Made by a program: the position numbers and the translations under genes. From contig CAYWJH010000002.1 in NCBI GenBank assembly GCA_964458555.1, forward strand, positions 27,257 through 91,256: a stretch of 64,000 nucleotides of DNA, written 5' to 3'. The notes beneath the pieces were generated by a model that ran no database searches, was not told where the DNA came from, and saw only the letters and a list, made by a program, of their open reading frames with translations. Below, in pieces: positions 17,150 to 25,300 of this stretch (its first letter is position 1; every line of letters starts with the position of its first letter). Source of the DNA: SLST01 sp964458555. Lineage in GTDB: Bacteria; Spirochaetota; Spirochaetia; DSM-27196; SLST01.

Positions 17150-18209
17150 CACGCAGACCACACGCAGCCTGCTCGCCCTCCTCCTCGCCACCGCGCTGGC
17201 AGCGGCGGCCGGCGCGGACGACGATCGCGGCCCGGGGGGTCCGCTCGCGGTGGCGCTCTCGTTTTCCCCGGAATACACGACACCGGTGGTCGACGCGGGA
17301 GGCGAGCCCGTCGCGCGCGTCGCAGACCTCAACGGGGACGGCCGGGCGGACGCGGCAGTGCTCACGGTAGCCGTAGACCTTGGGGTTCCCACGAGCGCCG
17401 AAGCCCTGTCCGACCCGCTGCGGCTGTACGCCGAGCAGTCGTTCGACCCGTTGTTCATCCTGGAGGTGCACCTTGCGGGACAGGAGGCGATCCTCACGGT
17501 GGAGCTGGGCCGTCGGACGGTGTGGACGGAGCTCGAGCTCGTTCCGCTCACCGATGCGTCGGCGCCGCTCGCTCTCGCCGTCGGCTTTCGCAGCCGATCC
17601 GCCTCGACCACCGAGCTCGTGGTCTTTCAGCACGACCACATCTCGCGATTCACCCTCGAGAACAGCCGCAACGAGCGCGGTCTGATGACGGACGTCACGT
17701 CCGACGGCGTCGTCGACATCGTCATCGCGCGTCGCGTGCCCGAAGCCGGTCGGGGATACGAAACCTTCCTCGGACTCCACGAGCTGCGTCCGGAGGGATT
17801 CGCACGGACCGCGTCGCTTCCGGTCGTGAGGACGGCCAACGCGTTTCTCGACGCCACCGCGGCGGAGATGGAGCAGGAGGAGTGGGAGTCGCTTCGCAAG
17901 CGCGTGGTGGGGTCCGCTGCGAACGGCCTGCTCTGCTCGGCGTTCCGCGGTGTCGCCGACGAAGACGAATTCGCCGACACCCGATTCGACTATCCCGAGA
18001 CCGGAGAGGACATCACCACGGTCGTCTTCCCCCGGCTCGCAGACAACCCGTTTCCCTCGCCCTACCTTGGACGCGCCTTTCGGATCGTGTTCCGCGTCGA
18101 GTGCTGCGAGGAACCGGCGCGCTTTTTCGAGGCGACCGTCGCGCTCGGCGCCAATCCGTTCGAGGGCTCGGTGCTCGCTTTCTTGACAGACGACGGAGGC
18201 GGGAAGTAG
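17142..18209 (+). CDS. Secreted protein with FG-GAP/VCBS-like calcium-binding motifs
   Basis: 355 residues from the ATG at 17142. The first ~24 residues (MRNTQTTRSLLALLLATALA...) are a signal peptide with an Ala-rich cleavage region and no lipobox cysteine. Two calcium-binding EF-hand-like motifs of the kind in FG-GAP/VCBS beta-propeller proteins are seen: VADLNGDGRADAAVLT near residue 55 and MTDVTSDGVVDIVIARR near residue 185. The rest is beta-rich and unassigned; a short CC pair occurs in VECCEEPARFF near the C-terminus. murA follows 9 bp downstream and may be co-transcribed. Function unknown; an extracytoplasmic role is an inference. Confidence 0.65.
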   Translation: MRNTQTTRSLLALLLATALAAAAGADDDRGPGGPLAVALSFSPEYTTPVVDAGGEPVARVADLNGDGRADAAVLTVAVDLGVPTSAEALSDPLRLYAEQSFDPLFILEVHLAGQEAILTVELGRRTVWTELELVPLTDASAPLALAVGFRSRSASTTELVVFQHDHISRFTLENSRNERGLMTDVTSDGVVDIVIARRVPEAGRGYETFLGLHELRPEGFARTASLPVVRTANAFLDATAAEMEQEEWESLRKRVVGSAANGLLCSAFRGVADEDEFADTRFDYPETGEDITTVVFPRLADNPFPSPYLGRAFRIVFRVECCEEPARFFEATVALGANPFEGSVLAFLTDDGGGK

Positions 18210-18218
18210 CATCCCGGA

Positions 18219-19502
18219 GTGGATCGCTACATCGTTGAAGGAAGCTACCCCGTCCGCGGCCGCATCCGCGCGAGCGGCAACAAGAACGCCGCGCTGCCCT
18301 GTATCGCCGCGACCCTCCTGACCGACGAGACGGTCGTCCTGAAGAACGTTCCGGACATAGAGGATGTCCACGTCATGCTCGAGATCCTCCGCGAGGTCGG
18401 CGCCACCGTCGAGCACACGTCCACGCACGGTGAGTGGAAGGTCACGACGCACGACATCCGCAGCTCCGAGGTCCCGCTCGAGATGGCGAAGAAGATACGC
18501 GCATCGATTCTCCTCGCCGGACCGCTGCTCGCTCGGACCGGCCGCGTGCAGCTGCCGCCTCCCGGCGGCGATGTGATCGGACGCCGCCGCCTCGACACGC
18601 ACTTCCTCGCGCTGAGCGCGCTGGGAGCCCAGGTGGAGATCGACGGAGTCTTCAACCTGACCGCGAACAAGCTCGTGGGCGTGGAGATCTTCCTCGACGA
18701 GGCGTCGGTCACGGCGACGGAGAACGCGATCATGGCGGCGGTGCTCGCCGAAGGCAGAACGGTCATCCAGAACGCCGCGAGCGAGCCGCACGTGCAGGAC
18801 CTCTGCCGCATGCTCAACGCCATGGGGGCGAAGATCACCGGCATCGGCTCGAACATCCTGACGGTCAACGGCGTGGCCAAGCTGGGGGGGGCCGAGTTCA
18901 AGATCGGGTCCGATTTCATGGAGGTCGGCTCCTTTATCGGCCTCGCGGCGGTGACCCGCGGCGAGCTCGTGATCGAGGACGCCGCTCCGCAGAACCTCAA
19001 GATGGTCCGACTCGCCTTCGCAAAACTGGGGATCCACTGGGAACGCGACGGTGAGGACATCAGGGTCGCCGCCGGGCAGACGCTTCGCGTCGTGCCCGAC
19101 ATGGGCGGCATGATCCCCAAGATCGACGACGCGCCGTGGCCGGGCTTCCCGCCCGACCTCACGAGCATCATCACCGTCGTCGCTACGCAGGTCGAGGGAA
19201 CCGTGCTCATCCACGAGAAGATGTTCGACGCGCGGATGTTCTTCGTCGACAAGCTGATCGGGATGGGCGCGCGGATCGTCCTCTGCGACCCGCACCGGGC
19301 GGTGGTCAGCGGTCCGTCGCGGTTGTCGGGTAGCGAGATGACCTCGCCCGACGTGCGCGCGGGGATGGCCATGGTGATCGCCGCGATCTGCGCCGAGGGG
19401 ACGAGCGTGATCCACAACGTGTACCAGATCGAGCGCGGCTACGAGGACCTCGTGGGACGCCTGCGCCAGCTCGGCGCTCAGATCGGCCGGGGCGAAGGCT
19501 GA
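18219..19502 (+). CDS. murA: UDP-N-acetylglucosamine 1-carboxyvinyltransferase with Asp at the catalytic Cys position
   Basis: 427 residues. It transfers enolpyruvate from PEP to UDP-GlcNAc, the first committed step of peptidoglycan synthesis. Motifs: SGNKNAALP (Lys22 and Asn23), ILLAGPLLARTGRVQLPPPGGD, TATENAIMAAV, and SPDVRAGMAM with the PEP-binding Arg. The residue aligned with E. coli Cys115 is Asp118 (codon GAT at 18570-18572, in PGGDVIG). This substitution is known in Mycobacterium, Chlamydia and Borrelia enzymes, which remain active and are resistant to fosfomycin. The start is GTG at 18219. All other key residues look normal. Confidence 0.95.
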   Translation: MDRYIVEGSYPVRGRIRASGNKNAALPCIAATLLTDETVVLKNVPDIEDVHVMLEILREVGATVEHTSTHGEWKVTTHDIRSSEVPLEMAKKIRASILLAGPLLARTGRVQLPPPGGDVIGRRRLDTHFLALSALGAQVEIDGVFNLTANKLVGVEIFLDEASVTATENAIMAAVLAEGRTVIQNAASEPHVQDLCRMLNAMGAKITGIGSNILTVNGVAKLGGAEFKIGSDFMEVGSFIGLAAVTRGELVIEDAAPQNLKMVRLAFAKLGIHWERDGEDIRVAAGQTLRVVPDMGGMIPKIDDAPWPGFPPDLTSIITVVATQVEGTVLIHEKMFDARMFFVDKLIGMGARIVLCDPHRAVVSGPSRLSGSEMTSPDVRAGMAMVIAAICAEGTSVIHNVYQIERGYEDLVGRLRQLGAQIGRGEG

Positions 19503-19571
19503 CCAGGCGGGCCGCCCATCCGACGTGGAGCTCCATCATCCGGTCGTCGGGGCCCCGGTCGGGCGCGTCGG

Positions 19572-20342
19572 CTACTCCGCGCGGCGCCTGTGCGTCTCCG
19601 CTTCGTCTTCGGCCCGGAGCGTCTCGTACGCCGACTGAATCCTCTTGAACGCCTGCTCGGTCGCCTGCCGCTGCCGCTCGCTGAGCGAGACGGCGGTGTC
19701 GGGGTGAAACTGTGCGGCGAGCCGGCGGTACGCGGTGCGGACCTCCTCGTGGCTCGCGTCGCGCGCGATTCCGAGCACGGCGCACGCCTCGGCGTCGCGG
19801 AAGCGCCTGAGAACCAGCTCACGCGCGACGAACCCTTCGTCGATGCCGGCCCTCCGCGCGATCGCCCGGACCTCCTCGCGCGCGGGCAGCGTGCCGCCTG
19901 CCTGGCCAATCGCCTCCCAGACGGCAGCCACGACGCGCTCGCGCTCCTCGAGCGGACACGCCGTCGTAAGCCGCGCCGCGTACGTGTCGATTCCGCTCCA
20001 CCCGTGCGACGCTCCGGTGACGAGCATGCGCTCCACGATGCGACGCGCCCAGCGGTCGGGATAGAACGGCCGCAGATTCGTCGCAAGGGAGGCGACCACC
20101 TCCGGATCGATCCGGGAGCGAGCGTGCAGGTAACCGACCAACTCGCCGGCGAGCGCGACCTGCCGCGGCAGCCAGGCGGGCGCGGCGCCGCCGTCGAGAT
20201 AAGCCACCGTCGCGCGCTGCGCGCGAAACTCGGTCCAGACGAGATCGACCAGAAAACCGATGAACAGCCCGAATACGGCACCGAAGACCCCGCCGGCCAG
20301 CCCGACGGCCAACCCGGCGAACGTTCCCCAGTATCGCCTCAT
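19572..20342 (-). CDS. Membrane-anchored J-domain protein (DjlA-like)
   Basis: 256 residues. Residues ~5-35 form a Gly/Ala-rich membrane segment of the glycine-zipper kind (GLAVGLAGGVFGAVFGLFIGFL), as in DjlA. The middle (about 45-180) is helical and may be a TerB-like domain. The C-terminal ~65 residues are a J domain: CAVLGIARDASHEEVRTAYRRLA, then FHPD with the HPD triad, and QAFKRIQSAYETLR. A cytoplasmic Hsp70 co-chaperone tethered to the inner membrane is the likely role. The start overlaps the stop of the upstream TPR membrane gene, so it is the last gene of a three-gene operon. Confidence 0.8.
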   Translation of the reverse strand: MRRYWGTFAGLAVGLAGGVFGAVFGLFIGFLVDLVWTEFRAQRATVAYLDGGAAPAWLPRQVALAGELVGYLHARSRIDPEVVASLATNLRPFYPDRWARRIVERMLVTGASHGWSGIDTYAARLTTACPLEERERVVAAVWEAIGQAGGTLPAREEVRAIARRAGIDEGFVARELVLRRFRDAEACAVLGIARDASHEEVRTAYRRLAAQFHPDTAVSLSERQRQATEQAFKRIQSAYETLRAEDEAETHRRRAE

Positions 20343-22036
20343 TCGCGCGTGCCCAGCGCGACGTAGGAGAGCGCGAGGAACAGCAGCAGCGCCTGGAGCA
20401 CGGTGGTCAGAATCGCGGTCACGGTCACGCTCAGCGACAGGAGCATCGTCGACACGAGAAGCCGCTGCGCGAACTGGAGCGTGAGATAGAACGGGAGGAT
20501 GAAAACCGGCGCCAGCGGGATGAGCACGAGCGTAGGAACGGGCGGCAGGTGAAGATAGCGGCTCCTATACCGCCAACCGAAGCCCATCAGCAGAAGCGAG
20601 AGGACGAGGAAGGTGAACGGGGCGACGAGCCGCATGAGGAACTCGGCCTCAACCGGCTCGGGGACCAGCCCGTACTCGTCGAGGACGGACACGGTCTGCG
20701 AAAGCGCGGCGATGCTCGCCGTCGAGGGCTCGCGCGAGACCGAGCCGAGCAGCCAGAGCTCCTGCGCAGAAGGTCGTACCTCGATCAGATGCTCGAGCGT
20801 GACCGAAGGACTCCCGGCGTGTACCGTCGGACCCATCCCGAGCGCGGGCGACTCCCGGTCGATGACGTTCACGACGAAGTGTCCGTTCGTGAGCTTGCCG
20901 TACTCGCTGGAAACGTGGAGCGTGCGCGTACCGTCCGGGGCGATCCGTACGAGCTCGATCCTCTGCCCGTAAACCCCGCGCGCGGTGCGCACCAGCTTAC
21001 CGATGGCGAGCAACTCGACGAAGTCGGGGCCGGAACGGTTCACGAAGACAACGTCGGGCGCACCGGGCATTCCCATCGCGGACTCCACCTCGTCGCGGAA
21101 GACCGCCATGGATCTGACCTGCTCCTCGGCGGCGCGCAGGTAGCGCTCGACGTCGACGTCCCGGGGATACTGCCCCGCCATATCCACAAACCGGTAGTAC
21201 GCGTCAACGTAGTCCCCGCGGGTGAGCGCCGCCTTCGCCGCCTGTTTCGCCTGGAAGACCTCGTACTCGGCGCTCTCTTCGTCGTCGGGCGCGAGCGACT
21301 CGAGTCTTCCGAGCGATTCCGCCGCGATACGAGCAGCCTCATCGTTACCGGGCTCGAGCGCGCGAGCGAGCGTGGCCATGTAGTGCGCCGTCGAGAAGTC
21401 CTCCTCCTGCAGCGCAGCGGAGGCTCGGTCGACGAGCTCGGCGGCAGTCGCGCTCTCCGGGATCGCGAACCGCTCCTCGTCTCGCCCGGCTTCGACCCGC
21501 ATCGCGTCCGCCCTCGCCTCGTCGCGAACCTCGATGAGCAGCTCCTCGACCTCCTCGCTCTCACCCACGAGCGCCAGATACTGGTCGAGATCTGAGAGCG
21601 CCTTGGTATAGTTCTGGTCGGCGCGTGCCTCGTCGGCGGACCGACGCAGCCCGGTGGCGAGCGTGGTCGTAAACTCGAGCGATTCGACGCGCGACGCCGC
21701 GGCCGGGTACCCGACGAGGTAAGCGGCCGCGAACGCAAGCGTAAGGACGAGCAGGAGGGCAATCGACCGGCCGAAACGATCGAAGGTCGATCGCGCGGCT
21801 CCGGATGACTGCATGGGCACGATCCACCCGAAGACGAGCAGCGTCGCCCACCCCTGCCAGACCGGAGCGAGCCGCAGGAACTCGGCCCAGGTACGCGCGG
21901 TGACCCACGACCACTGGAACTCCGCCAGCACCGTCCTGGTCGTGAACGAGAAAATCGAAACGAGCAGGAACACTCCGTAGGCGAGCGCGTGGCAGATCAC
22001 CGACGACGCGAGCAGCTTCTTCCAGGTCTCACCCAT
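20339..22036 (-). CDS. Polytopic membrane protein with TPR-like middle domain
   Basis: 565 residues. I do not recognise a named family. Three or so membrane helices lie in the first ~125 residues (CHALAYGVFLLVSIFSF, GWATLLVFGWIVPM, IALLLVLTLAFAAAYLVGY) and three more in the last ~110. Between them is a soluble region with TPR-like helices (NYTKALSDLDQYLALVG, EEDFSTAHYMATLARALEPG, RGDYVDAYYRFVDMAGQYP) followed by a beta-rich stretch of about 150 residues. Start MGETWKKLL is chosen because the upstream gene ends 8 nt inside it. It is the middle gene of the 22029-19572 operon. A role in envelope transport or maintenance is a guess. Confidence 0.6.
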   Translation of the reverse strand: MGETWKKLLASSVICHALAYGVFLLVSIFSFTTRTVLAEFQWSWVTARTWAEFLRLAPVWQGWATLLVFGWIVPMQSSGAARSTFDRFGRSIALLLVLTLAFAAAYLVGYPAAASRVESLEFTTTLATGLRRSADEARADQNYTKALSDLDQYLALVGESEEVEELLIEVRDEARADAMRVEAGRDEERFAIPESATAAELVDRASAALQEEDFSTAHYMATLARALEPGNDEAARIAAESLGRLESLAPDDEESAEYEVFQAKQAAKAALTRGDYVDAYYRFVDMAGQYPRDVDVERYLRAAEEQVRSMAVFRDEVESAMGMPGAPDVVFVNRSGPDFVELLAIGKLVRTARGVYGQRIELVRIAPDGTRTLHVSSEYGKLTNGHFVVNVIDRESPALGMGPTVHAGSPSVTLEHLIEVRPSAQELWLLGSVSREPSTASIAALSQTVSVLDEYGLVPEPVEAEFLMRLVAPFTFLVLSLLLMGFGWRYRSRYLHLPPVPTLVLIPLAPVFILPFYLTLQFAQRLLVSTMLLSLSVTVTAILTTVLQALLLFLALSYVALGTRE

Positions 22037-23009
22037 GATCGACCTCACGCCTCCACTCCTCGAGCGAAGGAAGGAACACAAGCCCCGCGAAGAGCCCTAC
22101 GCCCACCCCCGCGAGCAGGACTGCCGAGGCGAAGGGAAGCGCGCGCGAGTCGAAAGCCGCGATGAGCACGTCGCGAAGCACCCCGGTGTGTACGGCCGGA
22201 ACGAGCCAGAACGCGAGCCGCAGCGCGGCGAGGACGAGGACGGCGTTGAACAGCGGCCAGCGCGTGAGCCGCGCGAGCGTCCACGAGCCGAGCAGATAGA
22301 CTCCCAGGGCAACGAGGTTGAGGAGACCGGTGACGACTCGATCTCCGGAAAGCGCCAGCAGCCGCGCGGTAGTCGCGACGTCGTCGACGAGCCCGGCGAG
22401 AAGCGCCGGGGCGCGTACCATCGCGGGATACGAGTTGGCGAGGCCGCGCAGATCGATCGACGACTCGCCGTCGACTCTGGCCGGACGAGCGCCGGGCGGG
22501 AGGTCGAGCTCTCCTGAAGCCGGGTCGATGTCCGCCCGCGGTAGAACCGAGAAGCCGGGGATCCGCCCCTCCTCGTAGAGCGCAAGCGGAGCGAGCGAAA
22601 CGCCGTCGCGTTCGAGCGCGTACATTCGCCAGCCGCCGGCGCGGACGAGGCGACGCTCCGGCACGACGATGGCCGGATCGAGCGAAGCGGCGTCGGCGGC
22701 GCCGGCCATGAATCCGCCGGCCACGAGCGCGGCCGTCCAGACGAGGAAGAGAACGCCGATCGCCGGCGCGGGCGCCTGCATGCTGCGTACGCCCGAGAAG
22801 AGCGCGATCGCGCCGGCGAGGAGGACAGAGGCCGGCCAGGCGAGCGTCAGCGCGTGCAGGAATCGTCGGATGAACGGCGGCGAGAGACGTGCCCCGGATG
22901 GATCAAAGCCGATAACATAGGCATGCGCTACGATCAGCGCGCTCGAGGCGAGCACGATCAGAGCAAACCAGAACAGGAATCGCACCAGCAGGCGGATTAC
23001 GGCTTTCAC
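22029..23009 (-). CDS. Polytopic membrane protein of unknown function
   Basis: 326 residues from GTG at 23009. About six hydrophobic segments are visible: three in the first ~115 residues and three in the last ~100, with a beta-rich soluble loop of about 100 residues between them. The layout resembles a smaller version of the next protein in the operon. GTG 23009 is preferred because a clear promoter ends 7 nt before it; a TTG further upstream at 23045 overlaps the -35 box and is unlikely. It is the first gene of a three-gene operon ending with the J-domain protein. Confidence 0.6.
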   Translation of the reverse strand: MKAVIRLLVRFLFWFALIVLASSALIVAHAYVIGFDPSGARLSPPFIRRFLHALTLAWPASVLLAGAIALFSGVRSMQAPAPAIGVLFLVWTAALVAGGFMAGAADAASLDPAIVVPERRLVRAGGWRMYALERDGVSLAPLALYEEGRIPGFSVLPRADIDPASGELDLPPGARPARVDGESSIDLRGLANSYPAMVRAPALLAGLVDDVATTARLLALSGDRVVTGLLNLVALGVYLLGSWTLARLTRWPLFNAVLVLAALRLAFWLVPAVHTGVLRDVLIAAFDSRALPFASAVLLAGVGVGLFAGLVFLPSLEEWRREVDHG

Positions 23010-23016
23010 CGGCCAG

Positions 23017-23045
23017 ATCGTAGCATGGCCCCGGTGTCGATGCAA
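23017..23045 (-). promoter_or_regulatory. Promoter of the membrane/J-domain operon
   Basis: On the minus strand TTGCAT (23045-23040) and TACGAT (23022-23017) with 17 bp between. The -10 ends 7 nt before GTG at 23009 and no ribosome site is present, so a leaderless transcript is predicted. Confidence 0.55.
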
Positions 23046-23087
23046 TAATCGCAGCGGCCTTCAGAAAACCTCGCCTTTGCCCACAGG

Positions 23088-23096
23088 TTATCCACA
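23088..23096 (+). promoter_or_regulatory. DnaA box (9/9 consensus)
   Basis: TTATCCACA, exact match to the strong DnaA-binding consensus, 8 bp after the left arm of a TTGCCCACA-like partial match and just before a 9-bp inverted repeat. Confidence 0.6.
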
Positions 23097-23097
23097 A

Positions 23098-23127
23098 GCT
23101 GAAACGCCCCTGCATGGCCGTTTCAGC
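23098..23127. repeat. 9-bp inverted repeat
   Basis: GCTGAAACG (23098-23106) and CGTTTCAGC (23119-23127) are perfect complements around 12 nt. It abuts the first DnaA box and could be an operator or an RNA hairpin. Confidence 0.6.
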
Positions 23128-23312
23128 GCGTTCACAGGCGAAGCGAAGTTCCTCAAATGTGCCAAAATCGACCCCGAAACCGGATAACTTGTTTTGATAA
23201 AGAGAATTACAGGAATGTCAACTGATTCCGGACGTTTTCTGAAGGTTTCGCCGGGACCAGGGTGTTAAAACCTGTATAGCGGTTCGCCGGAGACGACCGC
23301 GTTTTGCACGAG

Positions 23313-23321
23313 TTATCCACA
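23313..23321 (+). promoter_or_regulatory. DnaA box (9/9 consensus)
   Basis: Second exact TTATCCACA in the same orientation, 216 bp from the first, just downstream of the stop of the winged-helix regulator. Confidence 0.6.
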
Positions 23322-23351
23322 GGCAACCTCACACTGCATCACGCGTGCCAA

Positions 23352-24062
23352 CTATCGGCACTCGAGACGGTATCCACGACCGCGGGAGCAGGAGATCGTG
23401 GGCGGTACAGGCCAGGCGGCGGCGGCCAGCGCAAGCCTGGCGCGCAGGCGGGAGAGCTGCATGTCGACGGCCCTGCTGGTCGGACCGTGGTCCGGGACGA
23501 CCGCCTGGAGAGCCTCCCGGGGCACCGGGTCGTCACCGGCCCGCGCGAGCATCTCGAGCATTGCGAGTTGCGCCGGCGAGATATCCACGCGGCGGTCCGG
23601 ATACTCGCCGTCGGCGGCGATCCAGTACCGTCCCCAGTGCAGGCGGCCGCCGGCGCACCGCAGGGATACTCGCTCGAGCAAGCGCCGCACGCGATAGCGA
23701 AGCTCCTGCGTGGTCCAGGGCTCCGCGAGCACGTCATCGCAGACGTCGTCGCCGAGCGTGTCGAGCGAAGCAGGTGAACCGTAGAGGAGAACCGGCGGAA
23801 GATGCCCTGCTCGGGGCAACGGTGCGTCGTGGTGCGCCGCGACACCCACCGGCCGTATGATCAGAACGGGGACCTCGTCGGCAGACACCAGAGTACGCGC
23901 CTCCCTGTCGTCGAGGCCGCGTACGATCCAGCGGGGTTCAGACTCGAATGCGAGCCGAACGCGCTCGCGGGTGTAATCATCCACCCCGACGAGCCACAGC
24001 TCGGACGTGGGTGGATCAGGATTCTTCTTTGAGCTTGCGCTTGAGCGCCTCGAGCTCTTCAT
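23352..24062 (-). CDS. Winged-helix regulator with a pseudo-receiver domain
   Basis: 236 residues. The C-terminal ~95 residues are an OmpR/PhoB-type winged helix (DISPAQLAMLEMLARAGDDPVPREAL, then RAVDMQLSRLRARL and RGRGYRLECR). The N-terminal ~115 residues have the alternating strand/helix pattern of a receiver domain, but the phosphoacceptor strand reads VPVLIIRPVG, without the Asp, and the conserved Lys region reads LAEPWT. Phosphorylation control is therefore unlikely. The ATG at 24062 overlaps the pspA 3' end by 47 bp; no later ATG exists, so the exact start is uncertain. As the last gene of the STAS-YbjN-PspA run it may regulate that operon. Confidence 0.72.
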   Translation of the reverse strand: MKSSRRSSASSKKNPDPPTSELWLVGVDDYTRERVRLAFESEPRWIVRGLDDREARTLVSADEVPVLIIRPVGVAAHHDAPLPRAGHLPPVLLYGSPASLDTLGDDVCDDVLAEPWTTQELRYRVRRLLERVSLRCAGGRLHWGRYWIAADGEYPDRRVDISPAQLAMLEMLARAGDDPVPREALQAVVPDHGPTSRAVDMQLSRLRARLALAAAAWPVPPTISCSRGRGYRLECR

Positions 24063-24834
24063 CGACTTCTTCGCCGGAGCCCGCGGCGTCGGAGGACGCG
24101 CCGGTGCTTCCGTCGGTACTCCCGGCCGAACCGGCGCCCTCGCCGGACGAGCCGGTCTTGTCCTCGATCGCCATCTTCTGCTTCAGACCCTCGAGGAGCT
24201 GGTCGGTGTTGCCGCCGGCCTCGAGCTGCGCGAACTGCTGCTCGAGGCTCTCGCTCTCCGAGGTACCCTCGATCTCGAGCATCGCGTCGTTCTCGGCCTC
24301 GATCTGGTCCATCCGCTTGCTCATCTGGTCGAAGGCCTCGAAGGCGGACGTGTCGGCCATGCCGCCGATCGTCTCGTTGATGCGCTTCTGCGCCTCGGCG
24401 CGGCGTGATCGGGCGACGAGCAGGTTCTTCTTGCGCTGCGCCTCTTCGATCTTCTGCTGGAGCCCTCGCAGAGCGCTCTTGAGCTTCTCGACCGATTCGT
24501 GCTGCGCCTCCCACTGCTCCTTGTACTGGGCGGCGGTCTTGTCGAACTCCTGCTTGCGGACGAGCGCTTCCTTGGCGAGGTCGTCCTTGCCGGCGCGGAC
24601 GGCGAGCATCGCCTTGCGCTCCCACTCCTGCCCCGCGGCGAGGTTCTCCTTTACCTGGCGCTCGAGCTTCTTCTCGTCCGCGATCGCGGAGGCGACGCTC
24701 TTCTTCGACTCGATGAGCTGCTGGTTCATATCCACGATCAGCTGGTTGAGCATCTTCTCGGGATTCTCAGCCTTGCTGATCATATCGTTGAGATTCGATT
24801 TTACGACTCGCCTGAAGCGATCAAAGATTCCCAC
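24016..24834 (-). CDS. pspA: PspA/IM30 family protein
   Basis: 272 residues. PspA/IM30 proteins bind stressed inner membranes and help keep them sealed. The start is GTG at 24834 with AGGAGG 6 nt upstream; it gives GIFDRFRRVVKSNLNDMISKAENPEKML, the usual N-terminal amphipathic helix region. Residues ~30-220 are continuous coiled coil. The C-terminus has an extra Gly/Ser/Thr-rich linker and an acidic helix (EEVDEELEALKRKLKEES), a tail not part of the core family. It follows the YbjN-like gene by 11 bp. Confidence 0.9.
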   Translation of the reverse strand: MGIFDRFRRVVKSNLNDMISKAENPEKMLNQLIVDMNQQLIESKKSVASAIADEKKLERQVKENLAAGQEWERKAMLAVRAGKDDLAKEALVRKQEFDKTAAQYKEQWEAQHESVEKLKSALRGLQQKIEEAQRKKNLLVARSRRAEAQKRINETIGGMADTSAFEAFDQMSKRMDQIEAENDAMLEIEGTSESESLEQQFAQLEAGGNTDQLLEGLKQKMAIEDKTGSSGEGAGSAGSTDGSTGASSDAAGSGEEVDEELEALKRKLKEES

Positions 24835-24845
24835 AGCGGGCCTCC

Positions 24846-25238
24846 TTAGGTCGATTGCCGGTACTTCGAAAGCCGGCCGTAGTGCTGCGCAAGAGCCAGC
24901 CCCGTCGAATCGAGCGAGGCCTGGAACTCCTCGAGGTCCATCGACGGGAACTCGAGGCTGTCTATCAAGATGACACTGTCCGCTTCGATCGCATAGGCTC
25001 CGTGGACCATCGCGGCATTCAGCCTCAGAAGCTCCTCGAAGAACTCTTCGCGCTGCTCGGCGGGGACGTCCATAACCTTCGCCCGAAGCGTCACGAGCTC
25101 GTCCTGAACGTACACGACGACCGAGCTGAGGCCGTTCTCTTCGTCGGTGAGCAGCCACATGTTCTCACCGATTTCCTCGTAGATCAGTTCTAGATTGATA
25201 AAGAAGCCTTCCAGCTTCTCCTGTGCTGACGCTGCCAT
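24846..25238 (-). CDS. YbjN/type III chaperone-like small protein
   Basis: 130 residues. The fold pattern (helix, strands, helix; IYEEIGENMWLLTDEENGLSSVVVYVQDELVTLRA and the EEFFEELLRLN helix) resembles YbjN-domain and CesT/Tir-chaperone-like proteins, though no catalytic residue is expected in these. The ATG at 25238 has CAGGAG 8 nt upstream; a GTG one codon earlier is possible. It lies directly before pspA and probably works with it, but the role is unknown. Confidence 0.65.
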   Translation of the reverse strand: MAASAQEKLEGFFINLELIYEEIGENMWLLTDEENGLSSVVVYVQDELVTLRAKVMDVPAEQREEFFEELLRLNAAMVHGAYAIEADSVILIDSLEFPSMDLEEFQASLDSTGLALAQHYGRLSKYRQST

Positions 25239-25266
25239 CACGCGACTCCTGTACAGTGTAAACCGT

Positions 25267-25285
25267 GTGACGGGAAAACCGTCAC
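25267..25285 (-). terminator. Hairpin between the STAS and YbjN-like genes
   Basis: GTGACGG (25267-25273) and CCGTCAC (25279-25285) pair perfectly around 5 nt. On the minus-strand RNA it follows the STAS stop codon and precedes ACGGTTTAC. It may attenuate read-through or act as an RNA processing/stability element. Confidence 0.4.
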
Positions 25286-25300
25286 CCGAATCGATCCGGG

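Larger units (their letters stand above)
23010..23351. other. Structured AT-richer intergenic island with two perfect DnaA boxes
   Basis: This 342-bp gap holds no gene. TTATCCACA, the full DnaA-box consensus, occurs at 23088-23096 and 23313-23321 in the same orientation. A 12-bp perfect inverted repeat (CCTTCAGAAAAC at 23058-23069, GTTTTCTGAAGG at 23234-23245) brackets about 165 bp. Inside it are a 9-bp inverted repeat, a minus-strand TTGACA/TATCAA promoter-like pair (23221-23194) and a locally AT-rich stretch (about 23150-23230). It may be a replication origin, a DnaA-titration or DnaA-regulated site, or an untranslated RNA region. dnaA and dnaN are not in the window. Confidence 0.6.

Noticed and set aside
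17118..19415. Long minus-strand open frame (about 765 codons) opposite the secreted protein and murA
   Set aside because: It runs across two real genes with clear motifs on the plus strand and has a low-complexity His/Asp/Arg composition.
23043..23045. TTG as the start of the membrane protein gene that ends at 22029
   Set aside because: It coincides with the -35 box TTGCAT of a good promoter whose -10 lies 7 nt before GTG 23009; translation from TTG would require transcription from further upstream.
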